Assembly (NCBI RefSeq): GCF_900258435.1
Contig: NZ_LT984411.1
Span: 1-33,377 of the forward strand
DNA from: Carnobacterium divergens
Lineage (GTDB): Bacteria > Bacillota > Bacilli > Lactobacillales > Carnobacteriaceae
Reading direction: 5' to 3'
Length of the DNA stretch: 33,377 bases
In this document: positions 14,358 through 22,296 of the stretch, piece by piece
How the letters are laid out: every line of letters starts with the position of its first letter
Position numbering within the stretch: the stretch's first letter is position 1
Program-made: the position numbers and the translations under genes
Notes under the pieces: generated by a model
Database searches by the model: none
Told to the model about the DNA's origin: nothing
The model's input: only the letters and a program-made list of their open reading frames with translations

Positions 14358-14750
14358 TTGTATGAGTGGCTAAAAGATTACCAACAACTTGAAGATCGAA
14401 TAAAATATCTTGAATATCAAATTGATAAAACAAAAAATGAACTAAAGAGATGGACTGGTGGAGACTTATCTCATGTCAGACTTACTGCAGAATCAAAAGG
14501 CGCTCAGGTTGAAGAAGTCATTGCTAAATTAGAAAGTAATTTAAAATATGAAAAAGAACAACGAGAAACATTAATTAAACTTGTTTATACCTTTAATGGA
14601 ATTGACCAAGAGATATTAAGGAAAAAGTATATCGAGGGAATGACACTAGAAGGTATCGCCTATGAATTGAATTACAGCTATAACTATATTAAAAGACGTC
14701 ACTCAGATTTATCCAAAACTATAAATGTACTAGATGAATGGATTAAATAG
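14358..14750 (+). CDS. ArpU/RinA-like late transcription regulator
   Basis: 130 aa from TTG with GTGAGGTGA upstream. The N-terminal ~85 residues are coiled coil (LEDRIKYLEYQIDKTKNELK and then EKEQRETLIKLV). The C-terminal ~45 residues are a sigma-70 region-4-like HTH: DQEILRKKYIEGMTLEGIAY then NYIKRRHSDL. This architecture and the position at the end of the early region, just before packaging genes, match phage late activators of the ArpU/RinA/DUF1492 group that switch on the morphogenesis operon. The target promoter is probably in 14751-14899, but no convincing promoter is visible there. Confidence 0.8.
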   Translation: MYEWLKDYQQLEDRIKYLEYQIDKTKNELKRWTGGDLSHVRLTAESKGAQVEEVIAKLESNLKYEKEQRETLIKLVYTFNGIDQEILRKKYIEGMTLEGIAYELNYSYNYIKRRHSDLSKTINVLDEWIK

Positions 14751-14756
14751 AAAAAA

Positions 14757-14787
14757 GCAACCTTTAGGATACTCACCCTAAGGTTGC
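14757..14787 (-). terminator. Hairpin with leftward terminator polarity
   Basis: GCAACCTTTAGG (14757-14768) pairs with CCTAAGGTTGC (14777-14787), with one bulged base. The flanking A-run at 14751-14756 becomes a T-run only on the minus strand, so it would stop leftward transcripts. On the plus strand it has no U tail and would be at most a pause or RNA-end structure for the late-regulator message. Confidence 0.55.
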
Positions 14788-14842
14788 TGAATCTATTGTA
14801 ATTATCGATTATTATAAGAGTATAGAAAAGCGCATAAAAATA

Positions 14843-14877
14843 AAAAGACAATCCTCCAATTTGGGTGGTTGTCTTTT
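14843..14877. terminator. Rho-independent terminator, both directions
   Basis: AAAAGACAATCCTCC (14843-14857), loop AATTT, GGGTGGTTGTCTTTT (14863-14877): a 15-bp stem with one mismatch and A and T runs on the two sides. It closes the early region. If late transcription starts upstream of it, read-through or anti-termination would be needed. Confidence 0.8.
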
Positions 14878-14899
14878 ACTATTGAAGGGAGATACTAAA

Positions 14900-15283
14900 A
14901 TGAACGTATTGGTTAGAGAGTCAGCAACAGGAAAAGAGTATTGGGACAATGAAGCGAAAAAGAATAGATTTGTTCCTCATGGTACCGAGCCAGATTTTGA
15001 AGTTACAACTGATCCAGAAACAATGATTCATAAAGGTTTAAAAGCAAATGTAACGATCAATGTGGATATGGCAACTGGTAAAGATTTTACAGCAATCAAT
15101 GGTAAGGTTGTTGATGAAGTGAATGGTCCAGATTTAGAATCAATGAAGGTTGCTCAATTAAAAGAATATGCTGCAGCAAATGAATTGGAAATCCCTAATG
15201 AGATTAAAACCAAGAAAGAGATTATCTCGTTTATTGATTCTCAATTATTCAGTGATGATGACGATGAAGTATTGCCAGTTTAA
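14900..15283 (+). CDS. HeH/LEM-domain phage protein
   Basis: 127 aa. The ATG at 14900 has GAAGGGAGA upstream. The N-terminal ~85 residues are a beta-rich part of unknown type (ESATGKEYWDNEAKKNRF and so on). Residues about 90-120 (LESMKVAQLKEYAAANELEI then KTKKEIISFID) are a helix-extended-loop-helix of the HeH/LEM/Rho-N type, a small DNA- or protein-binding unit. An acidic tail (SDDDDEV) ends it. Such proteins often lie just before the HNH and terminase genes in Lactobacillales phages; the role is not established. Overlaps the HNH gene by about 20 nt. Confidence 0.75.
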   Translation: MNVLVRESATGKEYWDNEAKKNRFVPHGTEPDFEVTTDPETMIHKGLKANVTINVDMATGKDFTAINGKVVDEVNGPDLESMKVAQLKEYAAANELEIPNEIKTKKEIISFIDSQLFSDDDDEVLPV

Positions 15284-15653
15284 TGGGTGTACAAACAAGG
15301 TTGAGAAAGGTGCTTACTGTTTAGACCATGTGGTTACTAGACGTTCTAAGAAGCGCAAGGACATCTACCATCATGAGAACAAATCGTTCTATGTAACAGA
15401 TGCTTGGCAAGATGTTAGAGCTGATGTGTATGAGCGTGAGAAAGGTAAGTGCCAGCGATGCCACAAGTTTGTGTTTGGTAAGACTGCACATTGTCATCAC
15501 ATCATTCCTATTAAAAAGAATCCGACATTGAAGCTTGATGTTAATAATATTATGTTGCTTTGTCCTAAATGTCATGCAATTGTTGAGAATGAAGAAAAAA
15601 CAAAAAAGGTATTTGCTTCCTATTTTCAAATCAATCCCCCCCTATCAAAATAA
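15264..15653 (+). CDS. HNH endonuclease (packaging-associated)
   Basis: 129 aa taking the ATG at 15264; ATGs at 15255 and 15258 are also in frame and no start has a strong ribosome site, so coupling to the overlapping upstream gene is likely. An N-terminal zinc knuckle (Cys4, Cys9, Cys19, His22) is followed by the HNH core: CQRCHKF, AHCHHIIP, and the LDVNNIMLLCPKCHAIVE block. It ends in the family-typical NPPLSK. HNH proteins beside terS/terL are characteristic of cos-packaging HK97-type phages, where they are needed for terminase cutting at cos. Predicted role: assists cos cleavage. Confidence 0.93.
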   Translation: MKYCQFNGCTNKVEKGAYCLDHVVTRRSKKRKDIYHHENKSFYVTDAWQDVRADVYEREKGKCQRCHKFVFGKTAHCHHIIPIKKNPTLKLDVNNIMLLCPKCHAIVENEEKTKKVFASYFQINPPLSK

Positions 15654-15742
15654 TTTTATTTTTGTTCGCGGGAGATAGGGTAGAGGGAGTTAAACTTTGA
15701 GTAGGACCGAAAAAATAAAAAACAAAAGGGGGGTATAGGTAT
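15636..15742. other. Candidate cos region between HNH and terS
   Basis: Short G- and C-run-rich stretch in an A+T-rich genome: CCCCCCCTATC at 15636-15646, its partial inverse GATAGGG at 15674-15680, two further GGGAG words, and GGGGGGTATAG at 15728-15738. The position between HNH and terS is where many cos phages of Firmicutes are cut. Cut positions cannot be read from sequence alone. Confidence 0.35.
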
Positions 15743-16186
15743 TTGGCGACAAAAAAACAAAAAGAATTAATGGAAATCGTTGATGTGAAAGTAAATGATG
15801 AAAAAAAGCGTGTGTTGAATGTCATGAATAAAGCTGGTATTTATACCCTCACTTTGGACCCATTACTTGAATCTTATTTGGATACTTTTGAAATTTACAC
15901 AACGATGTATTTGAGATGGCGTGACTTAGGTTTTCCAGAAACTCAAAAATATACAAATAAAGCAAAAGCAACAAATAAATCAAAACATCCCCTAGCTCAA
16001 CAAGTTGAGGTTTGGAGTGACAAGAAATTAAAAGCACTTGAAAAATTAGGTCTTACCAATAAATCATCTTCAACGACAAGAATCATTGGTGGGTCGTCAG
16101 CAAAAAGTGATGAAGTTACGAAGCCAACAGAACCAGTAGTTGATGAATTAGCTGAACATCGTAAAAAATGGGGAAAGAAAGGTTAG
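15743..16186 (+). CDS. terS: Terminase small subunit, P27 family
   Basis: 147 aa from a TTG start with GGGGGG about 9 nt upstream. P27-like features: DEKKRVLNVMNKAGIYTLTL, the helix pair around YLDTFEIYTTMYLRWRDLGF, and SKHPLAQQVEVWSDKKLKAL near residue 80-100. A Ser/Pro-rich hinge and a basic end (HRKKWGKKG) follow. It recognises phage DNA near cos/pac and feeds it to TerL. Normally terS abuts terL; here a separate gene with its own signals divides them by over 600 bp. Confidence 0.9.
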   Translation: MATKKQKELMEIVDVKVNDEKKRVLNVMNKAGIYTLTLDPLLESYLDTFEIYTTMYLRWRDLGFPETQKYTNKAKATNKSKHPLAQQVEVWSDKKLKALEKLGLTNKSSSTTRIIGGSSAKSDEVTKPTEPVVDELAEHRKKWGKKG

Positions 16187-16187
16187 A

Positions 16188-16216
16188 TTGTTATATATCT
16201 AGATATTTGATAATAT
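16188..16216 (+). promoter_or_regulatory. Candidate promoter of the inserted gene at 16244
   Basis: -35 TTGTTA (16188-16193), 17-bp spacer, -10 TAATAT (16211-16216), start about 16223. It begins at the 3' end of terS in a very A+T-rich stretch, separate from the late operon. Confidence 0.6.
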
Positions 16217-16243
16217 TATATTATTAAATATTGGAGGTTTAAG

Positions 16244-16738
16244 ATGGATAATATGATAACTACGATAACAAGTACGGTTGCAGCAGTTACAAGTATAGCT
16301 TCAATAATAGTGATTTTAATACAGGGGAAAAAGAATAGAAGATTAAAAAGTTTAACAGAATTTAAAATTAAATGCTTGAATAAAACTATTGCCATTATAA
16401 TGGAATATTGGGAAGTCTCATATGAAAGTCTATTTTTGAATATAATGATAAAAGGTAATAATACTACCGATATTACTGATGAACGATTGAGAGAATTAAA
16501 AATTGCCCAAAGGTTATTGTTTATTAAATATGAATTAGGAATTTGGATTAATTATGAAAATACAGAAGGAGAAAAAGTAAATGAAGAACTTGAAATTTTT
16601 TCAAAGAGAAGATCAGAAATAAATGAAAATTATGGTCAAGATGTTGAATATTCGTTAACAAAAGAGGCAGAACCATTGATTTCAGCATTGAAAAATTACA
16701 TTCAAGAAGAGTGGAGATTAATAAATAAAGAGTTGTAA
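16244..16738 (+). CDS. Autonomous membrane protein between terS and terL (moron candidate)
   Basis: 164 aa with GGAGG 7 nt before ATG. One membrane segment at about 5-27 (TSTVAAVTSIASIIVILIQG) is followed by a positive cluster GKKNRRLK, predicting the remaining ~130 residues to be cytoplasmic. That part is helical and highly charged (NEELEIFSKRRSEINENYG), ending LINKEL. It has its own promoter upstream and a strong terminator right after the stop, and it splits the normally adjacent terminase genes, all signs of a moron expressed from the prophage. Single-anchor cytoplasmic proteins of this size include superinfection-exclusion and abortive-infection factors, but I recognise no family and the defence role is inference. 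Confidence 0.85.
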   Translation: MDNMITTITSTVAAVTSIASIIVILIQGKKNRRLKSLTEFKIKCLNKTIAIIMEYWEVSYESLFLNIMIKGNNTTDITDERLRELKIAQRLLFIKYELGIWINYENTEGEKVNEELEIFSKRRSEINENYGQDVEYSLTKEAEPLISALKNYIQEEWRLINKEL

Positions 16739-16749
16739 TAATATTTACC

Positions 16750-16779
16750 AAAAGGTTAGTCATTCCGACTAGCCTTTTT
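16750..16779 (+). terminator. Rho-independent terminator after the inserted gene
   Basis: AAAAGGTTAGTC (16750-16761), loop ATTCC, GACTAGCCTTTTT (16767-16779): 12-bp stem with one G-U pair and a T run. It lies inside the late operon just before terL, so late transcription must read through it or start again. Confidence 0.88.
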
Positions 16780-16813
16780 ATTATGCCAAAAATACAAAAG
16801 GTGGTGGTTTTAT

Positions 16814-18541
16814 GTGATTGAACGTGGCGTTAATTATGCGGATCAATATGCAAAAATGGTGACGAAAAATCCTAAGAAACACTCTAAAACAATTAAAGAT
16901 GCTGTTAAACGCTATAAGAAATGGAAAAAGCGTAAGGATATCTGGTTTGATGTTGATAAGGCAAATGAAGCAATGGATTTCATGGAATCTTATATCCGCC
17001 ATATCAAAGGAAGTTTAGCTGGGGAGTATTTAGTTTTAGAACCCTGGCAAAAGTTTGGTTATTCTCAACTATATGGTTGGCAAAAATACAATGAACATGG
17101 TAAAGCAGTACGTGTAATTCGAGAAGTCTATTGGCAAGTTCCAAAGAAAAACGGTAAAACATTACTGGCTATCGGTGGTTTAGCTTACGCCATGTATGGT
17201 GAAGGCGAAAAAGGAGCAGATTGTTATTGTTGTGCTTCCAACTTTGAACAAGCACAAGCTGCTGCTAGTCCTTTTGCACAAACCATAATGAATAATGATT
17301 CACTTTATAACTGTAGTCAAATTTTTAAAGGCCAAAAAGGCGCAATATCAAGTGCGATTTATCGTTACACCATCGAGGGAATAGCTTATGAAAATAAGTT
17401 CATTGTAATGTCAAAAAATATCGCATCAATTGAGGGTTCAAATCCTCACTTTGTTTTAAATGATGAGCTTCATATTCAAAAAAATATGGAACAATACGAT
17501 AACTTTAAATCTGCACAGATAAATCGTGATGAACCTATCATGTTTAATATTAGTACAGCTGGTAAAGGTTCAACAAGTGTTGGTATGCGAATCTATAAAG
17601 AAGCAAAAGACACACTTAAAAATGATGACGATGATACTAAATTGGTTTTAATCTATGAACCAGATAAAGGATATGATTGGGAAGATCGTAACGTTTGGCA
17701 AATGGTTAACCCAAACATTGGCGTGTCTGTTTCTATGGAAGCATTGGAAAGTGCTTTTATTTCAGCTAACAAATCAAGTAATAGTAAAGGTGAGTTTTTA
17801 GCGAAGCATTTAGATGTATTTGTTAACTCGTCTGAAAATTATTTTGATAACGAACAAGTGGAACCATGTTTGGTAAGTACCGCAGAATTGGGAAATTTGG
17901 AAGGTGAATCTTGTTGGATGGGATTGGACCTTTCAAAAATCAACGATTTAACATGTGTCAATTTAAATTTTCCAGTTATTGACGATGAAGGAAAGGCTTT
18001 TCTAAAAGTTAAGCAAATGTATTTCATTCCAGATGATAACTTGGAGGAACGAGAAGCAGCGGACAATGTTCCGTATGGTGAATTAGCTGAAAAAGGTTTT
18101 GTCATGTTATGTGATGGGAAAATGATTGACCAAAATATGGTTCTAGAATACATCAAAGAATGTATGGAATTGTACGACATTCAACAAATAAATTATGATC
18201 CAGCGATGGCAGCTACTTTAATTGATAAATGCGAAAACTTAGGTATTGATTGTTTTTCAGTTGCACAATATCCAAATGTGGTGAATGCACCAATTGATGA
18301 TTCGGAAATATTATTTTATAAGCAACGGATAAAGACAGACAATCCGCTGTTTATTTATTGTACCTTGAATGTAATTATGGGGCGTAATTTTAATGGGATG
18401 AAAGCTGCAAGTAAGAATAAATCAGAAAAGAAAATTGATGGCTATATTGCTTTTGTAATTGCCCATAAAGAAACCATGATGCAGATGGAAGATATTGATT
18501 TAGATAATATGGATGACTATTTAGATGAATTGTATCGGTAA
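16814..18541 (+). CDS. terL: Terminase large subunit
   Basis: 575 aa, full length for the Terminase_1 (YmfN-like) family. The GTG start at 16814 has AAGGTGGTGG upstream. The ATPase domain has Walker A VPKKNGKT near residue 110 and Walker B FVLNDELH near 213. The nuclease domain starts near GLDLSKINDLT (370), with the acid-bearing strands INYDPAMAATLIDK and EKKIDGYIAFVIAH near the end. It is the packaging motor and endonuclease working with TerS and HNH. The stop is followed by a repeat-bearing 78-bp gap before the portal gene. Confidence 0.96.
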   Translation: MIERGVNYADQYAKMVTKNPKKHSKTIKDAVKRYKKWKKRKDIWFDVDKANEAMDFMESYIRHIKGSLAGEYLVLEPWQKFGYSQLYGWQKYNEHGKAVRVIREVYWQVPKKNGKTLLAIGGLAYAMYGEGEKGADCYCCASNFEQAQAAASPFAQTIMNNDSLYNCSQIFKGQKGAISSAIYRYTIEGIAYENKFIVMSKNIASIEGSNPHFVLNDELHIQKNMEQYDNFKSAQINRDEPIMFNISTAGKGSTSVGMRIYKEAKDTLKNDDDDTKLVLIYEPDKGYDWEDRNVWQMVNPNIGVSVSMEALESAFISANKSSNSKGEFLAKHLDVFVNSSENYFDNEQVEPCLVSTAELGNLEGESCWMGLDLSKINDLTCVNLNFPVIDDEGKAFLKVKQMYFIPDDNLEEREAADNVPYGELAEKGFVMLCDGKMIDQNMVLEYIKECMELYDIQQINYDPAMAATLIDKCENLGIDCFSVAQYPNVVNAPIDDSEILFYKQRIKTDNPLFIYCTLNVIMGRNFNGMKAASKNKSEKKIDGYIAFVIAHKETMMQMEDIDLDNMDDYLDELYR

Positions 18542-18599
18542 AACCGAACAATAAATTATGGCCAAAAAAATTAATGTGTCAATAACCGAACAATAAATT
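18542..18599 (+). repeat. Direct repeat AACCGAACAATAAATT in terL-portal gap
   Basis: The 16-mer occurs at 18542-18557 and 18584-18599, 42 bp apart. The stretch between encodes a possible 12-codon mini-frame ATGGCC to TAA ending in the second repeat. It looks like a tandem duplication of the gap rather than a gene. Confidence 0.7.
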
Positions 18600-18619
18600 T
18601 AGGGAGGAGGTGAAATTAA

Positions 18620-19825
18620 TTGGGTTTACGAGATAGCTTCTCAAATTATTTAATGAAAAAAGTTGAACAACGTGGTTGGTTTGAAGATATGTTTGGAAAT
18701 TCAATTCGATATAGTGGTCGCATTGTTAACGATGAATCTATTTTGGAATCAAGTGATGTTTATGAATTGATGCAAGATATTTCAAATCAAGTTGCCCTTG
18801 CTGAACCAGTTGTAATTGGTCCAGATGGCAACGAAGTTCCTAATCATTTTCTATTAAAAATATTGCGGAATCCAAATAATTATTTAACAGGTCATGAATT
18901 CGCAAAGTTGGAAACAAATGCTCTATTAATTAATGGTGAAAATTTTCCAATCTTAGATGGTGATAATTTACATTTAGCCACAAACGTTTATACCGAATTG
19001 GATGATAATTTAATTGAACATTTTAAAATAAATGGTCAAGCAGTGCCAGGGCATAAGATCCGACATGTAAAAAATATGGGAGTAAATGCACAACAAGGTG
19101 TGGGTATTTTACAGCTTGCAAAAAACACATTATCAGGCGTTATGAGCGCCGAAAAAGTTTTGACGGATAAATACACAAAAGGTGGTTTACTAGCTTTTAT
19201 GCTTAAACTAGATGCCCACATAAACCCGTCTAATGGAGCGCAATCAAAACTAGTTAAAAAAATATTGAATCAGTTAGAATCCATTGATGATTCTAATTCT
19301 GTCAAGATGATTCCGCTTGGTAAAGGATACAATATTGACATTTTAAAAAGCCCTGTAGATGATGCAGTGATATTAAATTATTTGGGAGTATACAAAAAAG
19401 ATTTAGGGAAATTTTTAGGAATCAACGTAGACACTTACCAATCATTGATGAAGAGTGACCTTGAAAAAGCGATGATGTATCTACACAACAAATCAATTAA
19501 ACCAATATTAAAAAACAAGAGCGAGCATTACTCGGCTCTTTTTTTTGACCCAAAAAGTGGATATCGAGTGGAATGGAAAATCAATATCCTTGATTTTGTT
19601 CCTTATTCAGTTAAAACAAATATCGCATATAACATTGTTAGAACTGGTATTACAAGCCCAGATATTGTTGCTGATGAGTTTCTTGGATTGCCAAAACAAA
19701 ATACACCACAATCACAAGCGATTTATATCTCAAATGATTTATCGAAAATCGGAGAGAAGAACGCTACGGATGATTCGTTGAAGGGAGGTGAAAATAATGC
19801 CAAAACAGATGATGCGGACGTTTGA
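18620..19825 (+). CDS. Portal protein, HK97 family
   Basis: 401 aa from TTG with GGGAGGAGGTG upstream. It forms the dodecameric DNA gate at the head vertex. The core has the phage-portal pattern: NEVPNHFLLKILRNPNNYLT near residue 70, IRHVKNMGVNAQQGVGIL near 150, and the helical stem and crown after 250, with FLGINVDTYQSL. The C-terminus is acidic. It overlaps the protease gene by 29 nt, normal in this operon type. Confidence 0.95.
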   Translation: MGLRDSFSNYLMKKVEQRGWFEDMFGNSIRYSGRIVNDESILESSDVYELMQDISNQVALAEPVVIGPDGNEVPNHFLLKILRNPNNYLTGHEFAKLETNALLINGENFPILDGDNLHLATNVYTELDDNLIEHFKINGQAVPGHKIRHVKNMGVNAQQGVGILQLAKNTLSGVMSAEKVLTDKYTKGGLLAFMLKLDAHINPSNGAQSKLVKKILNQLESIDDSNSVKMIPLGKGYNIDILKSPVDDAVILNYLGVYKKDLGKFLGINVDTYQSLMKSDLEKAMMYLHNKSIKPILKNKSEHYSALFFDPKSGYRVEWKINILDFVPYSVKTNIAYNIVRTGITSPDIVADEFLGLPKQNTPQSQAIYISNDLSKIGEKNATDDSLKGGENNAKTDDADV

Positions 19826-20375
19826 TATTTCAGAATTGAAAACACGTAGTTTAGAAGAAGGTTCTAATTCCATCACATTAGGTGGTTATGCTGCCATGTT
19901 CAATTCTCGAACAACTTTGTGGGAAGGGTTTGACGAAATTATTGTACCCAATGCATTTTCAAAGACGTTATCAGAACAAGGGGATGTCCGTTGTTTATTT
20001 AATCACGATTGGTCTAAAGTTCTTGGTCGTACAAAGTCTGGAACGTTAAGACTATTTGAAGATGAACGTGGTTTGAAGTTTGAAGTAGATATTCCGAATA
20101 ATTCATATGCCAATGACTTAGTTGAATCGATGGAACGTGGTGACATCAATCAATGTAGCTTTGGTTTTTTTATTACAAAAGAAGAACTTGATTGGGATTC
20201 TGACCCAGTATTGCGAACCATTTTAGAAGTTGAATTATATGAGGTTTCGATTGTATCGATTCCAGCTTATGACGATACAGAAGCGGCAGTAATGCGTGGG
20301 AAACAAGATAAAAATGCAATTGAAACACGATTAAAACTAATAAAAAAAATTAAGGGAGTTTTGCCAAATGAATAA
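19797..20375 (+). CDS. Prohead protease, HK97 type (U35)
   Basis: 192 aa. The ATG at 19797 has GGGAGGTG 6 nt upstream; an in-frame GTG at 19788 overlaps that site and is unlikely. Catalytic His is in FNHDWSKVLGRT and catalytic Ser in NQCSFGF, with the VELYEVSIVSIPAY strand that ends the fold. It cleaves the scaffolding segment from the major capsid protein during head maturation. Overlaps the capsid gene by 8 nt. Confidence 0.95.
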   Translation: MPKQMMRTFDISELKTRSLEEGSNSITLGGYAAMFNSRTTLWEGFDEIIVPNAFSKTLSEQGDVRCLFNHDWSKVLGRTKSGTLRLFEDERGLKFEVDIPNNSYANDLVESMERGDINQCSFGFFITKEELDWDSDPVLRTILEVELYEVSIVSIPAYDDTEAAVMRGKQDKNAIETRLKLIKKIKGVLPNE

Positions 20376-21726
20376 AAAATTATTAGCACAAATGAAAGCT
20401 CGTAGCGAAAAACGACTAGGAGAATTACGTACTAAATTAGAAAAAAATGAAATTCGTGAAGATGACATTGCAGCAGTTGAAGAAGAAGTGACAACATTAG
20501 TAGAGGAAGTTCAAGCATTGGCAGATGAAATTGCTAATTTGGATGATACTACTGATGATAATGAAGACACGACTACCGAAGATAATACAACAGATGAAAA
20601 CGATGATGCAACACGTGATGATGAAAATGATTCAGCTGAAAATCGTTCTGGAATGTTAACGCCTGAACAACGTAGTCGCATTAATGCAAACATTGCAGAA
20701 GGTTTAAATGCTCGTGGTCATCAAAGAGATGAAAATAAAAATAAACAAATACGTTCAGCGTTTGCAAAATTTGTTGTGGGTCAAATTGATGAAACAGAAG
20801 CTCGTTCACTTGGTATCGTAACTGGTAACGGTTCGGTAACTGTTCCAGAAATTATTGCTAGTGAAATCATTACCTATGCACAAGAAGAAAATTTATTACG
20901 AAAATACGGCACTGTTGTAAAAACTGCTGGGGATGTTAAGTATCCATTCCTAGTTAAAAAAGCAGAGGCAAACGTTAATAAAAAAGAACGTGGTGCTGAA
21001 ATTAAAGAGACTGATATCGAATTTGATGAAGTTGCTCTTGATCCAGCTGAATTTGATGCATTGGCAACTGTTACAAAAAAATTATTAAAAATGACTGGCG
21101 CACCTATTGAAGATATCGTAATCGAAGAATTGAAAAAAGCTTACGTGCGTAAAGAAATTAACTACATGTTTAATGGTGATGATTCAGGAAATGAAAACCC
21201 AGGAGCATTAGCTAAAAAAGCAGTTGAATTTACACCGTCAATTGCAGTAGATTTAACAGCTGCAGATGCAGGACAAAAAATGTATGATGCATTGATTGAA
21301 TTCAAAAACACACCAGTTACAGAAGTAATGAAAAAAGGTCGTTTTATCATTAATCGTGCTGCTTTAACTGTAATTGAAAAAATGAAAACAACCGATGGGT
21401 TCCCATTATTACGTCCTATGACACAAGCGGAAAGTGGTATTGGTGGAACATTAGTTGGTTATCCAGTTGAATTTACTGATGCAGCAGATAAAAAGGGCGA
21501 ACCAGATACGCCAATCTTATACTTTGGTGATTTTTCAGCATTTAAAATTCAAGATGTCATTGGTGCTATGGAAATTCAAAAATTAATTGAGAAATTTAGC
21601 GGAACAAATAAAGTTGGTTTCCAAATCTACAATTTATTAGATGGTCAATTGATTTATTCACCGTTTGAACCAGCTGTTTACAAATATGAAATTAAAAAAG
21701 TAACGCCACCATCTGGCGGTGAATAA
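20368..21726 (+). CDS. Major capsid protein, HK97 fold, with N-terminal scaffold domain
   Basis: 452 aa. Residues 1-60 form a coiled coil, and about 60-95 a run of Asp/Glu/Thr, together the delta (scaffold) domain that the protease removes. After about residue 125 the HK97 shell protein follows: TGNGSVTVPEIIASEI, KKERGAEIKETDIEFDEVAL, FIINRAALTVIEKMK, and the C-terminal LIYFGDFSAFKIQD type strand region. The expected cut is near residues 110-125. The long acidic run is striking but lies wholly in the removed part. Confidence 0.96.
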   Translation: MNKKLLAQMKARSEKRLGELRTKLEKNEIREDDIAAVEEEVTTLVEEVQALADEIANLDDTTDDNEDTTTEDNTTDENDDATRDDENDSAENRSGMLTPEQRSRINANIAEGLNARGHQRDENKNKQIRSAFAKFVVGQIDETEARSLGIVTGNGSVTVPEIIASEIITYAQEENLLRKYGTVVKTAGDVKYPFLVKKAEANVNKKERGAEIKETDIEFDEVALDPAEFDALATVTKKLLKMTGAPIEDIVIEELKKAYVRKEINYMFNGDDSGNENPGALAKKAVEFTPSIAVDLTAADAGQKMYDALIEFKNTPVTEVMKKGRFIINRAALTVIEKMKTTDGFPLLRPMTQAESGIGGTLVGYPVEFTDAADKKGEPDTPILYFGDFSAFKIQDVIGAMEIQKLIEKFSGTNKVGFQIYNLLDGQLIYSPFEPAVYKYEIKKVTPPSGGE

Positions 21727-21728
21727 TT

Positions 21729-21989
21729 ATGGATAACTTAGTTAAGAAACTAAAATCCCATATTCAATTTGAAGAAGGCATGGATGATTCTATGCTTTCT
21801 TTTTATCTTGAACAAGGTCAAAAATATGTGCAAAAAGCAACTGGTAAACAAAGTGAATACTTGGTTATCATGTGTGCTGGTATTTTTTATGACTATCGAG
21901 TTGCAGAAAAAGAACTTGATGAAGCTTTAAATGCAATGACACCATTTTTTATTTTGGAGGTATACGATGCCGAAGAGACTGACGAATAA
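21729..21989 (+). CDS. Head-tail connector (gp6-like adaptor)
   Basis: 86 aa, 2 nt after the capsid stop. All-helical gp6/Phage_connect_1 pattern: MDDSMLSFYLEQGQKYVQKA then YLVIMCAGIFYDYRVAE and a closing helix. It joins the portal from below as the first neck ring. Overlaps the next gene by 23 nt. Confidence 0.85.
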   Translation: MDNLVKKLKSHIQFEEGMDDSMLSFYLEQGQKYVQKATGKQSEYLVIMCAGIFYDYRVAEKELDEALNAMTPFFILEVYDAEETDE

Positions 21990-22296
21990 AAAGAAATGGA
22001 AAGCTGATTTATTAATTTTAAATGATGATGAAGTGGATGAAGATGACCGTCCAATTATTGCATATAAATTTAAGAGAGTAGTTTTTTATAACTCTTTGGG
22101 TATTACATCAACTGAAAAATATCAATCGAGACAAGATAAGCGTGAGGTTGTTAAACGAATCAAAATATCAATGGATCGTTCGATTACAGAAACGAGAAAT
22201 AGAATTAAAATTTTAGACGTTGTTTATCAAATTACACGTATATTTTGGAATGAAGATGACCACGAAATGGAGTTGAGCTTGGCACATGTCGATTAA
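21967..22296 (+). CDS. Head-closure / head-tail joining protein
   Basis: 109 aa, starting inside the adaptor gene with TTGGAGG upstream. Beta-rich Phage_H_T_join type: FKRVVFYNSLGITSTEKYQS, a basic centre, then VVYQITRIFWNEDDHEMELS. It is predicted to form the second neck ring that holds DNA in and docks the tail. Overlaps the next gene by 11 nt. Confidence 0.8.
   Translation: MPKRLTNKKKWKADLLILNDDEVDEDDRPIIAYKFKRVVFYNSLGITSTEKYQSRQDKREVVKRIKISMDRSITETRNRIKILDVVYQITRIFWNEDDHEMELSLAHVD

Noticed and set aside
17839-18180. Minus-strand ORF of 113 aa inside terL
   Set aside because: Lies opposite the TerL nuclease domain, which is fully explained; no start signal.
16814-18541. Frameshift or damage in TerL caused by the upstream insertion
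   Set aside because: TerL is full length with all expected motifs and its own ribosome site.
19545-19781. Plus-strand ORF of 78 aa inside the portal gene
   Set aside because: Alternate-frame shadow at the portal C-terminus; no ribosome site.
20540-20660. Acidic Asp/Glu/Thr run in the capsid precursor as a novel domain
   Set aside because: Lies in the scaffold part removed by the prohead protease; low-complexity acidic linkers are common there.
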